Assembly (NCBI GenBank): GCA_963422445.2
Contig: OY729512.2
Span: 992,001 to 1,056,000 of the forward strand
Origin: G963422445 sp963422445
Lineage (GTDB): Bacteria; Pseudomonadota; Alphaproteobacteria; Thalassobaculales; Thalassobaculaceae
Length of the DNA stretch: 64,000 bases
Reading direction: 5' to 3'
A program made the position numbers and the translations under genes. The notes beneath the pieces are model-generated. The model saw nothing but the letters and a program-made list of their open reading frames with translations. It did no database searches and was not told the DNA's origin. Shown here one piece after another: positions 1 through 10,242 of the stretch (the first letter of the stretch is position 1; the number at the start of each line of letters is the position of its first letter).

Positions 1-660
1 CGGCGCGCGGTCTTCGCCGTGTCCGGTGCAAGGCCTGTGGGAAGACGTTCGGTGCGCTGACCGGCGCAGCGCTGTCGAGCCTGCACCACAAGGAGCGCTG
101 GCTGGCCTTTGGCGCCTCGCCTGGCGCCGGCGAGACGACCCGGGAGGCTGCCGAGCGCTGCGGGATTGCGCCGCGCACGGCGTCGCGCTGGCGCCACCGC
201 TTTCTGGCGGCGGTGCGCCAGGCGCCGGACCGGCTTGCCGGGATCGTCGAGGCTGACGAGACCGTCGTTCTCGAGAGCCGCAAGGGGGAGCGGAAGCTGG
301 ACCGCACGTCGCGCCGGCACGGCGGGACGGCCCGCAAACCCGGCCTCTCGCGCGAGCAGGGGCTGGAGCCGGTCGTCGCACCGGATGCGCTGCTCGTCTC
401 CGACGCCAACCGCTGCTATCCGCCCGTTGCGGCGGCGCTCGACATCCCGCACGAGAGCATCACCGCTTCGGCCAGCCAACGGGTCCGGGGCGCGCGGCCC
501 ATCCAGACGGTCAATAGCCGCCACAGCCAGATCAAGGGCGTCCTGCGCGGCTCCGCGGCATCCCACCAAGAACCTCGACAGCTATCTGAGGTGGTTCCAT
601 CTCATCGAACGCGGCGACCAGCCAACGCCCAGAGCCTGCCTCGAGGCAGGCTCTGGCTAG
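1..660 (+). pseudogene. IS1595-family (ISXO2/IS1016-like) transposase, partial and frameshifted
   Basis: The reading frame is open from base 3 to about 550. It begins inside a zinc-ribbon half motif (CKACGKTFG), continues with a helix-turn-helix-like stretch and the DDE-core motif GIVEADET, and then slips frame near 553. The C-terminal block NLDSYLRWFHLIERG lies in another frame and ends near 659. The 5' end lies outside the window. The layout, zinc ribbon followed by VEADET and ending in a YLRWFHLIER block, is that of IS1595-family transposases. The frameshift makes it inactive. Confidence 0.75.
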
Positions 661-752
661 CTGTGATCTTTCAATAGGTTATCCATCCGGGATTGATACT
701 CGGAAGCTGATGGCTGACGAAGCCTGTCAACGAACCGAGAAGCGAGCCCCGG

Positions 753-1678
753 ATGAACGTCCATAAGAATGCAAAACTGACACCGCGCGGTCGCGCCGAG
801 ATCGTGCGACGGGTTATCGACCAGGGGCAGACCCCGAAGGCACCGTGCGCAAGTGGGTCCAGCGCTACCAGGCCGAGGGCGTCGAAGGCCTGCAGGACCG
901 CTCGTCGCGACCGCATAAACTGCGCCGGCCGACGCCTGCGCCGGTGGTCCGCCAGATCGCCGCGCTACGCCGGAGCCGGCGCACCGGTGCGCAGATCGCC
1001 GCCGAGCTCGGCGTCTCCACCGCCACCGTTAGCCGCGTGCTCAGGCGCCTCGGGCTCAACCGCATCAAAGCCCTCGAACCGGCCGAGCCGGTCCAGTGCT
1101 ACGAACACCAGCACCCCGGCGAGTTCATCCACATCGACATCAAAAAGCTCGGCCGCTTCGACCGCCCGGGCCATCGCGTCACCGGCGACCGTACCGGCCA
1201 CAGCAACAGACACGGCATCGGCTGGGAGTTCCTGCACCTGTGCATCGACGACCACTCCCGCATCGCCTCCAGCCAGATCATGCCCGACGAGAAGAAGGAA
1301 AGCGCCATAGCCTTCCTCAACGCCGCCCTCGCCTACTATAAAAGCCTCGGCGTCACCGTCAGCCGCGTCATGACCGACAACGGCGCCTGCTACAAGGCCT
1401 TCGCCTTCCGCAACGCGTGCCGAACCCTCGGCCTCAAGCACATCCGAACCAAGCCCTACACGCCAAAGACCAACGGAATGGCCGAGCGCTTCATCCAGAC
1501 CGCCCTGCGCGAATGGGCCTCCGCACGCGCCTACCAAAACTCAGGCCAACGCGCACACCACCTTCCGTACTGGCTCCACCGATACAATTGCCACCGGCCG
1601 CATGGTAGCCTGAAGGCAAATACACCCATCAGCCGACTCAGACTGACCGAGAACAACCTGTTGAGGATCCACAACTAA
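753..1678 (+). pseudogene. IS481-family transposase, broken near its N-terminus
   Basis: The start MNVHKNAKLTPRGRAEIV is typical of IS481 transposases. The frame changes at about 837-845 with loss of part of the first helix-turn-helix. From there one frame runs to the stop at 1678 and carries the second HTH (GVSTATVSRVLRRLG), the rve-type catalytic core with HIDIKKLGRF, CIDDHSR and MTDNGACY, and the C-terminal motif TNGMAERF followed by YNCHRPHGSL. All catalytic blocks remain, so this is a recent inactivation by a small deletion. Terminal repeats were not recognised. Confidence 0.85.
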
Positions 1679-1683
1679 ACCGA

Positions 1684-1709
1684 GCCTACGAGGCACGAAT
1701 TGAGCCTTC
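1684..1709. repeat. solo terminal inverted repeat, same family as the MITE at 59708-59932
   Basis: The sequence GCCTACGAGGCACGAATTGA is the reverse complement of a terminal repeat like that of the 225-bp element at 59708-59932, whose ends read GGCTCAATTCGTGATTCGTA. Only one end is present here, between the IS481 remnant and an IS630 remnant, so it is probably a scar of a deleted or truncated element. It could instead be the right end of the IS481-like element. Confidence 0.5.
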
Positions 1710-1733
1710 CGCAATGAAGGTCACAGTTTCCGT

Positions 1734-2039
1734 TTGTCCCGCAGAAGTCCGTCCACACCGTCTTCCATAGAAGCGGTCCTGCCAGCGCCGGACACTGTTC
1801 TTCGCCTTGCCGGTCTCTCTCATGATGGTCATCGTGCCGAGCCCATCGTCGCTCAGAAGAACGATGCGCGCCCGCCAGACGTGTTTCTGCGGGCGCTTCG
1901 GGTCCGGGACAACCGTTTCAAGGCGATGCTGGTCGCCTGAAGTGAGTGTGAATGAAACACCAGGGCGCATCTTGTAGACCTCCATGATCGACAAATCAGA
2001 AGAACACAATAACGGATATACTTGTAACGATCAATCCAC
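1734..2039 (-). mobile_element. IS630-a remnant (5' end with transposase N-terminus only)
   Basis: These 306 bases match the transposase-start end of the IS630-type elements at 54411-55677 and 56475-57624, including the N-terminal coding stretch (MRPGVSFTLTSGDQHRLETV on the minus strand). The outer end is complete: the terminal bases ATCCAC are followed by the TA at 2040-2041 that IS630 elements duplicate. The rest of the element is missing, so this is an immobile relic. Confidence 0.8.
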
Positions 2040-2280
2040 TAGGGCTCCCGAAAGATCTGTTCGAAGCTGTTGCAGTCCTGATTCCGTTAATGGTATCGTA
2101 CGATTGATGCTGTCGCAAACCACAACCGACGGGCCTTTCGAGACGGGCGGGTAATCCCGGAAGCACTTCAGGGCGACATTCCGGCGTCAGACATGCAAAT
2201 CGTTTCGTACGGTTCTACGGTCGTGACCGCTCGCAGTTTGCGCGTAATCTGGAAATAATTGAGACACGAGGGCGTCCGTC

Positions 2281-3303
2281 GTGGAAACGATGCTTGAATC
2301 TCCGTTGCTGATCACCGGCGGTGCCGGTTACATCGGCAGCCATGTGGCGCTGGCGCTACGAGCCGCCGGTTACCCGGTCGTCGTGCTAGACGATCTCTCA
2401 AACGGGCGCCGCACCGCCATACCCGGTGACATGGTGTTTGTCGAAGGCAACGCCAGCGACTTCGAACTCGTCCGCCGCCTCGTCACGGAACACCGCATTG
2501 GTGCGGTGATTCATATGGCGGCAAGCATCAGCGTGCCGGAGTCGGTTCGTGACCCTCTCGGCTACTACCACAATAACAGTAGCACCACTGCGGTGCTGAT
2601 CCGTGCCTGCGTCGACGGTGGTGTGCGCCGTTTCGTCTATTCGTCAACGGCTGCTGTTTATGGAACTCCAGCCTCAATTCCAATCAGCGAAGATGCACCG
2701 ACAATTCCTATCAACCCTTACGGAGCTTCCAAGCTGGCTGGCGAATGGATGGTGCGCGATGCGGCCGCGGCGCATGGCCTGTCCTGCGTCGTGTTACGCT
2801 ATTTCAATGTCGCGGGAGCGGATCCGCAAGGCCGGACCGGGCCGTCAGATCTCGAACCGGCACATCTGATCACTGCGGCTTGCGACTCCGTTCTCGGACT
2901 TCGCGGTCCTCTGACCCTGTTTGGGACCGATTACGATACCCCGGACGGAACCTGCATCCGCGACTATATCCATGTGTCAGATATCGCGGAGGCCCATGTC
3001 GCCGGGCTACGTCGACTCGAAACCCATGACGCAGGCGTGTTCAACTGTGGTTATGGCCGGGGTTTTTCGGTCCGCGAGGTCATTACGGCGGTGGAGAAAA
3101 CAGCAGGTCGGCCTCTCGATATCCGGTCAGGTCCCCGCCGCATTGGCGACCCCGCGGCGCTTGTAGCTAATGCCACACGCGCACGAACGGACCTTGGCTG
3201 GCAACCTCGCTATGACGATCTCGATGTCATCGCACGAACTACCCTGGCATGGCGGAAGCGACTCGTCGAGGCTGATGGCATCACGCGTCTCCAGGATCTT
3301 TGA
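2281..3303 (+). CDS. galE: UDP-glucose 4-epimerase
   Basis: Extended short-chain dehydrogenase of 340 residues, the usual GalE length, interconverting UDP-glucose and UDP-galactose with bound NAD in the cytosol. The N-terminus has the Rossmann motif GGAGYIGSH; the active site has SSTAAVYG and the YGASK pair (Tyr and Lys four apart); PLTLFGTDYDTPDGTCIRDY is the conserved substrate loop. GTG at 2281 is chosen because a GAGGG lies 9 bases upstream; ATG at 2290 is the alternative. It stands alone between IS remnants. Together with the WecA-like gene, the broken UDP-sugar dehydrogenase and the glycosyltransferase near 60 kb it suggests a scattered surface-polysaccharide set (inference). Confidence 0.95.
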   Translation: METMLESPLLITGGAGYIGSHVALALRAAGYPVVVLDDLSNGRRTAIPGDMVFVEGNASDFELVRRLVTEHRIGAVIHMAASISVPESVRDPLGYYHNNSSTTAVLIRACVDGGVRRFVYSSTAAVYGTPASIPISEDAPTIPINPYGASKLAGEWMVRDAAAAHGLSCVVLRYFNVAGADPQGRTGPSDLEPAHLITAACDSVLGLRGPLTLFGTDYDTPDGTCIRDYIHVSDIAEAHVAGLRRLETHDAGVFNCGYGRGFSVREVITAVEKTAGRPLDIRSGPRRIGDPAALVANATRARTDLGWQPRYDDLDVIARTTLAWRKRLVEADGITRLQDL

Positions 3304-3832
3304 TCCGATTTCAAGAGTGCAAATATGCCGAACTCCTCAACCGGGCTCCGATTGCACTATTGGACTCCCGAGACCGCCCAGCCGTACCATCGCCCGGAAT
3401 GAAGGAATGCATCGAAATTGCACCATTCAGAGGCGTGAGCGCGCTGCAAACTGTACCTGATTCAAGGACGCGCACCCGGCCTGCAACGTCGTTTCCGGAA
3501 ACAAGGACGAGCAACAGGATGCATCAGCGTTCCGGAGCGTGAGACGCGAAAGCGACCGGAATTTCCCTCTTCCACGATCCCTTCGTTGAAAAACCGACAA
3601 GATGGGAGCGAGGGATCCATTGCATTCGACATATCCCCCGCCACAGGTTTCGGCGCGAAAGAGGCTCTGGTCATGGTGATGTCGTCCGTCTGATTCGAAT
3701 TGTCCGATCGCGTCTTTTCCAGGCTGTACAACCGTATCGCCGAAACCGTCGAAGCAAGACCGGGTTGGTTAACGAACGCGGAGCGGCCTCCGACGCCCTC
3801 ATCGCCGGGATCAAGGGCATGAAAACATCGTG
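3304..3832. other. no recognisable gene
   Basis: About 530 bases between galE and the IS30 element. Short open frames exist on both strands, but none has a recognisable motif or ribosome binding site. A plus-strand stretch at about 3700-3826 ends in-frame at the IS30 end and looks weakly coding-like, so it may be a gene remnant cut by IS30. I cannot name it. Confidence 0.5.
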
Positions 3833-5185
3833 ACTCTCCAAAGTGCACACCAGGGAGAGATATCATGCCCTCAGGCTACCATCACCTGACCTTCGCGCAA
3901 CGATGCCGGATCGAGGCGCTTCTTGAAAGGGGTGATGCGCTGCGGTCGATCGCCCGGGCACCTGGCTGCCATGTCTCGACGATCAGCCGGGAGGTGAAGC
4001 GGAATACCGGTCGGCGGGGATACCGGATGAAGCAGGCGCATCGCCTGGCGACAGAGCGCCGTCATGTGGCCTTGTCCGTGCCGCGCAAGATGACCGCGGC
4101 GGCCCGGGCCCTGGTCGAGGAGACGCTAGCTCTGCGTTGGGGCCCGGAGCAGATATCCGGCTGTCTCCGGCTTGAGGGCCTGCTGTCCGTCAGCGCGACC
4201 TGGATCGACCGTCACATCCGGGCGGATCGGGCGGCTGGCAGGACCTTGTGCCACGCTCTCCGGCGGCGTGGCAAGACATACAACTGCCGCGGTCGCATGG
4301 CGGCGGGGCGCGGCCTGATCCCGAACCGGGTCGATATCCGCGAGCGCGCTGCGGTGGTTGACGAGACGACCCGGATTGGCGACCGGGAGGTCGATCCGAT
4401 CATCGGATCCCGGCACCGGGGTGCGGTGGTGTCGGTGGTCGACCGGGTATTGAAAGACACCTGTCTCGCGTTGATGGCCGGCACGACGGCGGCCGCGGTT
4501 GGGGATGCGATCCGGCGGCGTCTGACGCCGTTTGCGCCGCTGGTGCACACGCTGACGGCGGATAACGGCAAGGCGTTTGCCGGCCATCAGGCCCTCTCCG
4601 AAGACCTGTCAGCGGGATTTTTCTTCGCCACGCCCCACCATTCCCGGGACCGCAGCCTGAACGAGCATACGAATGGCCTGGTTCGGCAGCACTTTGACAA
4701 AACGATCGATTTCCGCACTGTTGAAGCGTCGGCGGTGCATGATGTCGAGCATCAGCTCAAGACCCGGCCGCGCCGGGTTCCGGGCGACCGGACGCCAGCG
4801 GGCGTGTTCGGCGACGCGCTTCGGGGTATCGGAGTGCTGCCGGGCCTGCCTGCTCCTGTGTCATGACCGGATGAGACCCTGTCTCGTCTCGGCCACAGGA
4901 CCGCTACCCCGGGGACAGGTCTGGCGCCGCCGGACACGCGGTCCTGCGGCACCGTTTCAGGGTCTGTGCTTTCCGTCACAGCGACGGGTCTTGACGCCTC
5001 TCCTGCGAGCGCCTGTGAGCGGTCATGACAGCACGACCGGCACCCGGGATCCAATCAAAGCCAGCCGCTTGAGGCACGAAACCATCCCCGAAAAAAGTCA
5101 GTCCGGGGCCAGCCACTCCGATACACTATTCCCCATTGGAGGGCCTCACCTGTCACGACCCCCTGTTGCGTTTCGGACTCCGAAC
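3833..5185 (+). mobile_element. IS30-family element, copy 1
   Basis: Shares near-identical sequence with copy 2 (33034-34356) from ACTCTCCAAAGTG to CGGACTCCGAAC. The left end ACTCTCCAAAGTGGACACC (copy 2 form) pairs imperfectly with the right-hand CCATTGGAGGG near 5135-5143, a likely pair of terminal repeats. The shared sequence continues about 40 bases past that point, so the true right end is uncertain. Compared with copy 2 this copy keeps an extra stretch of about 45-50 bases around 5065-5115, flanked by GCCAGCC direct repeats. Confidence 0.8.
3865..4866 (+). CDS. IS30-family transposase
   Basis: A 333-residue protein opening with the IS30 helix-turn-helix (HHLTFAQRCRIEALLERGDA, then STISREVKRN). 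The catalytic part includes DREVDPIIGSRHRGAVVSVV with the first aspartate region, TLTADNGKAFAGH with the second, and LNEHTNGLVRQHFDK with the glutamate region. It is full length for the family. ATG 3865 follows the purine-rich GGGAGAG. No internal stop is seen, so it could be active. Confidence 0.93.
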   Translation: MPSGYHHLTFAQRCRIEALLERGDALRSIARAPGCHVSTISREVKRNTGRRGYRMKQAHRLATERRHVALSVPRKMTAAARALVEETLALRWGPEQISGCLRLEGLLSVSATWIDRHIRADRAAGRTLCHALRRRGKTYNCRGRMAAGRGLIPNRVDIRERAAVVDETTRIGDREVDPIIGSRHRGAVVSVVDRVLKDTCLALMAGTTAAAVGDAIRRRLTPFAPLVHTLTADNGKAFAGHQALSEDLSAGFFFATPHHSRDRSLNEHTNGLVRQHFDKTIDFRTVEASAVHDVEHQLKTRPRRVPGDRTPAGVFGDALRGIGVLPGLPAPVS

Positions 5186-5642
5186 AGGGCAGGATCATTA
5201 TCGTCAGTTTCCAACCGGATGGGCAGGGGACGATTACGCGCTCACTGGTCAGCATCAAGGATGGCTCTGGACGATGCCAGGAGCTGGTTCGAGATCGCAA
5301 GAGCGTGTTTAAGGATCTGAACAGCGGACAGACCATCGTGTCGATCGGCGGTCGCTTGAACGCCACGTGATTCTGGGCCTGCCGATATCAAGGCAGCACC
5401 AGCTTGGCGTCAGATCCCATCGTCATCGCCAACAGAATGAGCACAACCATCAAGGATGTACAGGATGCGATCAACCGGTTTCGGATATCTCTTCAACCAA
5501 CCGCCGACGGATCAAATCCTTGTCATTCAGACCATGGGCCGTGATCAGAAATGAAGCAGTTTGAAACGCCGGGGGGGGGGGCAAAGCCTTTCTAGTTTGG
5601 TATAAGGATATGATTCTGGATGTAGATGAGGGAGGAAACGCC
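5186..5642. other. IS30 flank with an unrecognised coding-like fragment
   Basis: The plus strand reads as a protein-like fragment at about 5190-5369 (for example GRIIIVSFQPDGQGTITRS and LNSGQTIVSIGGRLNAT) that starts without an initiator at the IS30 boundary. A further weakly coding stretch follows to about 5555. This looks like the 3' part of a gene cut by the IS30 insertion; I do not recognise the family. The run of eleven G residues lies at 5571-5581. Confidence 0.4.
5571..5581. repeat. poly-G tract, 11 bases
   Basis: Eleven consecutive G residues about 60 bases upstream of the amidohydrolase start. Similar tracts occur at 34357-34385 (29 G) and 38886-38896 (11 G). Such tracts can vary in length by slippage, or can be assembly or sequencing artefacts. 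Confidence 0.9.
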
Positions 5643-7349
5643 GTGAGTTACGATCTAATAATCAAGAACGGGATGGTCGTCGATGGATCCGGAATGGGGC
5701 GCTACCGCGCCGATATCGGTGTCCGCAACGGGTTGATCGCGAGGATTGGCCGAATTGCCGAACCTGCTGAGGCCGTGATCGACGCTGAAGACCATGTGGT
5801 TACGCCGGGCTTTGTTGACGGCCATACCCATATGGACGCGCAGATCTTCTGGGATCGACTCGGAAGCTGCTCCTGCTATCACGGCGTGACGACGGCAGTA
5901 ATGGGGAACTGCGGTTTTACCATTGCACCCTGCCGCGAAGCGGAAGTCGATTTTGTCTTCCGGAATCTCGAGCGGGCAGAAGACATCAGCCGCGACGCGA
6001 TGCTGCAGGGCATCAAATGGCAGTGGGAGACCTTCCCGGAGTTCATGGATGTTCTCGATACCTTGCCCAAGGGAATCAACTATGCCGGCTATATCGGACA
6101 TTCGGCGCTTCGTACCTATGTAATGGGTGAACGCGCCTTTGACGAGGCAGCGGACGAAGATGATCTTGAGGCGATGGCCAGTCATGTTGAAGATGCGGTC
6201 CACGCCGGAGCGTTGGGATTTTCGACATCGCGCAGCCCGAGTCATCTGACGTCCGACGATCGCCTGGTGGCAAGCCGTATCGCACCGCATTCCGAGATTG
6301 AATATCTGGTCGGTGCCATGGCTAGGACCGGTGCCGGGATATTCCAGCTCGCCATGGAACGCGGCGATCTCGACCATATGAAAAAGGTCTACAACCGATT
6401 GGCGGATCTTTCTATCGAGACCGGCCGGCCCGTGACTTTCGGCAGCCTTTCCAGGCGCAAATATCCCGGCCAGTGGAAGGAACTCTATGATATTGTCGAG
6501 GCACGTAATCTGAACGGTGCCCGCATCTTCACCCAGGTTCACAGTCGCGAAATCAACTCGATCCTGTCCTTCGAGACCGCAACCCCCTTCGACACCTGGG
6601 ACGTATGGCGTGATATCCGGGCGTTGCCGCGTGATGGCCAGATCGTGGCGATGCGAGATCCCGAGATCAGGCGTAAGCTGATTGAAGTTGCTAGCCGGCC
6701 TTATCAGGGGCCGGATGTCGTCGGCGCCGAAGCTCGGCCGCCGGAATGGGACATTTTTTATCTTGTCGACAAGGTGGCCCTGCCGCATCCGACCGTGGCG
6801 GAAATCGCATCCGAGCGCGGGGTGGTTCCGGTCGAAGCGATGATCGATATCGCTCTCGAGAACGATCTGAAGGCATTTTTCCGGCAACCGCTGGCAAACG
6901 AGAACATGGAAGACACGCTCGCCCTGATGCGGCATCCGGATTCCTGCGTGACGTTCTCGGACTCCGGCGCTCATGTCTCACAAATCATGGACAGCTCGCT
7001 GCAAACCCATCTTTTGAGCCACTGGGTTCGCCAGGAAGAGGCCTTCACTCTTGAGCAGGCCATTCGCATGGTGACCTACGATACGGCAACCCGCTGGGGA
7101 TTCCATGATCGCGGTCTGTTGCGCGAAGGCATGGTTGCCGACATTGTCGTGCTTGATCCCGATACGGTCGGAGCACAGATGCCGGAAGTGGTGAATGATC
7201 TGCCCGGCGGCGCCAAGCGCCTGAAACAGTATTCGACCGGCATCAAGGCGACGGTGGTTGCCGGACAAACGGTGCTGCAGGACAATGTGCATACCGGCGC
7301 TTTGCCAGGAAGGTTCCTGCGTGGTCCTTTGGCCCAGACCGCAATCTAA
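5643..7349 (+). CDS. N-acyl-D-amino-acid deacylase / D-aminoacylase-type amidohydrolase
   Basis: 568 residues from GTG 5643, chosen because GGGAGGAAAC sits just upstream; the in-frame ATG at 5610 lacks a binding site and would add 11 residues not seen in the family. The start SYDLIIKNGMVVDGSG is the small beta domain of amidohydrolases; VTPGFVDGHTHMDAQIF carries the metal-binding HxH; GNCGFTIAPC and FSDSGAHVSQIMD are family motifs; the C-terminal GMVADIVVLDPDTVG returns to the beta domain. The family hydrolyses N-acyl-D-amino acids or related amides in the cytosol; the substrate here is unknown. It is convergent with the next gene, the stops overlapping by four bases. Confidence 0.88.
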   Translation: MSYDLIIKNGMVVDGSGMGRYRADIGVRNGLIARIGRIAEPAEAVIDAEDHVVTPGFVDGHTHMDAQIFWDRLGSCSCYHGVTTAVMGNCGFTIAPCREAEVDFVFRNLERAEDISRDAMLQGIKWQWETFPEFMDVLDTLPKGINYAGYIGHSALRTYVMGERAFDEAADEDDLEAMASHVEDAVHAGALGFSTSRSPSHLTSDDRLVASRIAPHSEIEYLVGAMARTGAGIFQLAMERGDLDHMKKVYNRLADLSIETGRPVTFGSLSRRKYPGQWKELYDIVEARNLNGARIFTQVHSREINSILSFETATPFDTWDVWRDIRALPRDGQIVAMRDPEIRRKLIEVASRPYQGPDVVGAEARPPEWDIFYLVDKVALPHPTVAEIASERGVVPVEAMIDIALENDLKAFFRQPLANENMEDTLALMRHPDSCVTFSDSGAHVSQIMDSSLQTHLLSHWVRQEEAFTLEQAIRMVTYDTATRWGFHDRGLLREGMVADIVVLDPDTVGAQMPEVVNDLPGGAKRLKQYSTGIKATVVAGQTVLQDNVHTGALPGRFLRGPLAQTAI

Positions 7350-8497
7350 AGATTCGCTTCGTTCAGGAAGGCAAGGAGCAACCGGAGCGTTTCCTCCGGC
7401 TGTTCCTGCTGAACCCAGTGCCCGGCGCCACCGACAAGATGGAATCCGCGCATGTCGGTGCAGATGGTCCCGTTCATCTTTTCGGCGACGCCGGGGCGCT
7501 GATAGACGCCCCAGTCGCTGGCGCCAGATATGAAGCAGGACGGTTGATCGATCGTCCGACCGGCAAAGATCTGCAACTCGGTAGTGTCGAACCCGGTCGT
7601 GCCGCGACGGTACCAGTTGAGGCCGCCCTGAAAACCGTTGCGCGCATATTCTTCGACATAGACCGAAAGTTCCTGGTCCGGTAGCCAGGTGTTTGCCGCG
7701 CAGGCGTCCATGTCTGGCATTTCCCGGCCTACCGCCTCCGGCATCGTATCGGCGAGATCCATGATGTAGTAGGTCGGCATGAGCGCCAATTGGTCGGCCC
7801 GCCAGGCTTCCAGTCGGTAGGGGCGGTTTTCTGTCCAGTCGGCGCTCTTGTGGTGGTAGTAGGCACGCAGGAAATCATGCAGGCCCTGCGGGCAACCGGT
7901 CATGTCGGCATTGGCGGGTCCAGTCGAATAATACCAGTGATAATGTTTGCGTGGTCGTGGGAGCGCCGCCATGGCCTCATGGATGTCCGGTTCGCTGCCG
8001 GTTAGCGGAGCCACGGGATTGGGCAGGCTCGGCGGTCCGTCGAACGGAGCGCTCATAAGTACGCAGCGTTTGAAAATGTCCGGCCGGACGAGCGCTGACC
8101 AGGCAGCAACCGAAGCCCCGTAATCATGGCCGATCACGGCTGCGGCGTCCCGGTAACCGCAGGCGGCAAGCAGACCGAGCGTATCGCGGACCGTGTTGAG
8201 CAGACGAAACGGTGTGAGGTCGTCGTCATAGGTGACCGGTCCCCATCCGAGTGTCCGGCCGTAGCCGCGCAGGTCAGGTGCGATGGCATGATAGCCGGCG
8301 CCGGCCAGTTCCGGCATGATCTTGCGCCAGCTATAGGCAAGTTCAGGGAATCCGTGCAATAGCAGTACGGCCGGGCGCCCCGGCGTCTCGAAACCCGATT
8401 CCAGGATATGCATGACGAGACCGTTTGAATTGTCGACATGGCGGGACCGAACTCCGTCGGGCAATATCGCGGGGTCGTAAGGAATCCTGAGTGTCAT
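7346..8497 (-). CDS. alpha/beta hydrolase, epoxide hydrolase type
   Basis: 383 residues from ATG 8497, preceded by AAGGAG; the longer frame to 8587 adds 30 residues with no binding site. The oxyanion region is LLLHGFPELAYSW. The nucleophile elbow is VIGHDYGAS, with Asp rather than Ser, as in epoxide hydrolases and haloalkane dehalogenases. The acid is probably Asp in SGASDWGVYQRPG and the histidine is in GGAGHWVQQEQPEE. Cap-domain tyrosines (HYHWYYSTG) fit epoxide ring opening. No signal peptide is seen, so it is cytosolic. The true substrate cannot be read from sequence. Confidence 0.85.
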   Translation of the reverse strand: MTLRIPYDPAILPDGVRSRHVDNSNGLVMHILESGFETPGRPAVLLLHGFPELAYSWRKIMPELAGAGYHAIAPDLRGYGRTLGWGPVTYDDDLTPFRLLNTVRDTLGLLAACGYRDAAAVIGHDYGASVAAWSALVRPDIFKRCVLMSAPFDGPPSLPNPVAPLTGSEPDIHEAMAALPRPRKHYHWYYSTGPANADMTGCPQGLHDFLRAYYHHKSADWTENRPYRLEAWRADQLALMPTYYIMDLADTMPEAVGREMPDMDACAANTWLPDQELSVYVEEYARNGFQGGLNWYRRGTTGFDTTELQIFAGRTIDQPSCFISGASDWGVYQRPGVAEKMNGTICTDMRGFHLVGGAGHWVQQEQPEETLRLLLAFLNEANL

Positions 8498-8763
8498 CGG
8501 GACGGTCTCCTTGCCGGGGTGAACGATCTTGTTCAGAAATGGCCGAACGCATATTGATACAGATGCCAGACTATCGCGGTTTCCCAACGTCAGATGAAGC
8601 CGGATGACTCCTGTGGCGCAATCCAGTTCCGGATACTTTCAGCCTCCGCAGGGTACATTCCATGGATGCCCTGTATCCGGGAACTTGAGGCTAAGGCATT
8701 GCCGATCACCTTCAGCCCATTCTGGATTCATACCGTTGTGGACACAGGATCTGAAATCCCTAC

Positions 8764-8850
8764 ACGGCGATCCCATACTAAATTTGAGCGCCGGTCGCGC
8801 GGCGCTTTGACAACATACATCGAAGTCAATTTCACAATTTGATCCGTAAA
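8764..8850 (+). repeat. dispersed repeat R1, copy 1
   Basis: An approximately 87-base sequence with core TTTGACAACATACATCGAAG followed by TCAATTTCACAATTTGATCC. Related copies are at 55865-55949 (minus) and 59934-60015 (plus). Here it abuts the truncated end of an ISKra4 transposase, interrupting its C-terminal coding sequence after GMRWTLDG. It is probably the end of an unidentified IS. It contains a TTGACA that could act as a -35 box. Confidence 0.7.
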
Positions 8851-8851
8851 C

Positions 8852-9798
8852 AAGATACTGCCATCAAGTGTCCACCGCATCCCCGACCGTTTTATCCGCT
8901 GCGTAACCAGAACCTTGTTGGCGGTTTCGACGGTCCCGGACCCCGCGATCAGGGTCCGGGACCGCGACTCATAATAGCCCATGCGGTGACGGTTGCGCTT
9001 GAAGAAGATCAGTTCCCGTTCGAGATCGGCATGGCCGGACGAGGCGGTTTTCAGAACAGCCCCGATCATCCGGCTCAAGGCTCTCCAGGACGGTCCGGTT
9101 GTCCCGTGTGGTATCGGCGGCGATCAGACTGTCCGGACGCAGGGTGCGGATATGCGCCACTTCGGCCGCGAGCTGCGCTTTCGGATCACCCTTGCCAGCC
9201 TCCGGCATGCGACCGAAAGACAGCATCTTCAATCGCTTGCCATCGCTGTCGTAAAACATGACCGTGCCACAGGATGCCTCCCGCCAGGCCGCGTCCGGAT
9301 GCAACCGGGCCCGCGGCTGAAGCGGCACCATGATGCTGTCCAGCGACACCGTCACGCTCCGCGTCGTCGCCGGAATTCCCTCCCCGACCCGGAGACCGGA
9401 CAGAACCGGCGCGCGGATCGACTCCCAAGTCTCATGAACCCTACCATCAGACGCTGAAGCATGCTGACAGACGGTCTCATGTCGCCAACTCTCTCAAGGA
9501 TATCGACACAGTCGTGCGGCGTGCATTCCCCCATCATGAAAGGTCCGATCTCCGCCGCCGGGCCGGTCGGATAATCCGCGACAAGACCCAGGCTCTCATC
9601 AACCGGACCAAGCGATGTCGACACGCCTGAACAGCGATAGCGCGGCCGCAGATACGAGACCGGACCCAGGGACGACACGATCGTGTGTCGGATCGGAGCA
9701 ACACGTCGATAACCCTGACCGTCCCGTTCAAGGGTGTCAGGATCGGCAGAACGATCATCGATCGTCTTGGCCAGAACGTGGCAGCCCACATCATTCAA
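8852..9798 (-). pseudogene. ISKra4-family transposase, degraded copy 1
   Basis: Minus-strand pieces in at least three frames: an N-terminal part at 9352-9798 (YLRPRYRCSG, FMMGECTPHDCVDILERVGD, MRPSVSMLQRLMVG), a middle part at 8969-9355 (SLDSIMVPLQPRA, ASCGTVMFYDSDGKRLKMLS, FGRMPEAGKGD) and a C-terminal part ending near 8850 (ELIFFKRNRHRMGYYE, GSGTVETANKVLVTQRIKRS). Relative to the copy at 37284-39290, a stretch between the SLEPD block and the VLKTASS block has been deleted. Inactive. Confidence 0.85.
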
Positions 9799-10242
9799 TG
9801 TCGTTTTGAGCTACGCCTCCAAAGTCGCGAAACTCCAGGGAATATCGCTGGCCTTCAACGGCTCCCGGCACAGGGTCGAAACCAGGGTCGGACTCTCCGC
9901 GAAAACGAGGTCGACATCCGGCCTGGGCGCGTCACTGGACAACGGGCTGGACCCGGCGGACGGTAACAGCGATACTGGCATCGGGATGGTCCTGATCTAG
10001 TGTCGATGCCAGATCATGCCACAGTTTGTGGGTTGGAGTATTCCCTGATCTCACATCAACGCCGCCGGCACCTCGACAGACCATCGGATTTTACAGCAAA
10101 GCATCGCATCACAACCCGATCCGGAAACCCTTGACTCATTGATCACAAATAAGTCCTTTTTCGCCATGCTAGCATCACACCTGCGGCACATGGGGCCGCT
10201 TTCCAGATCGACTGTGCCAGCAAGCGCTGTCGGTGGCGCGTG
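9799..10242. other. no confident gene
   Basis: Downstream of the ISKra4 start the plus strand reads as a coding-like tail to the stop at about 9998-10000 (LQGISLAFNGSRHRVETRVG, then GLSAKTRSTSGLGASLDNGL), without an initiator. It may be the C-terminus of an older gene cut by ISKra4, loosely reminiscent of outer-membrane beta-barrel ends; this is not secure. From 10000 to 10242 I see nothing. Confidence 0.35.

Noticed and set aside
5655..6974. A 439-codon minus-strand open frame
   Set aside because: It is the antisense shadow of the amidohydrolase gene, without motifs; the plus-strand protein has the family signatures.
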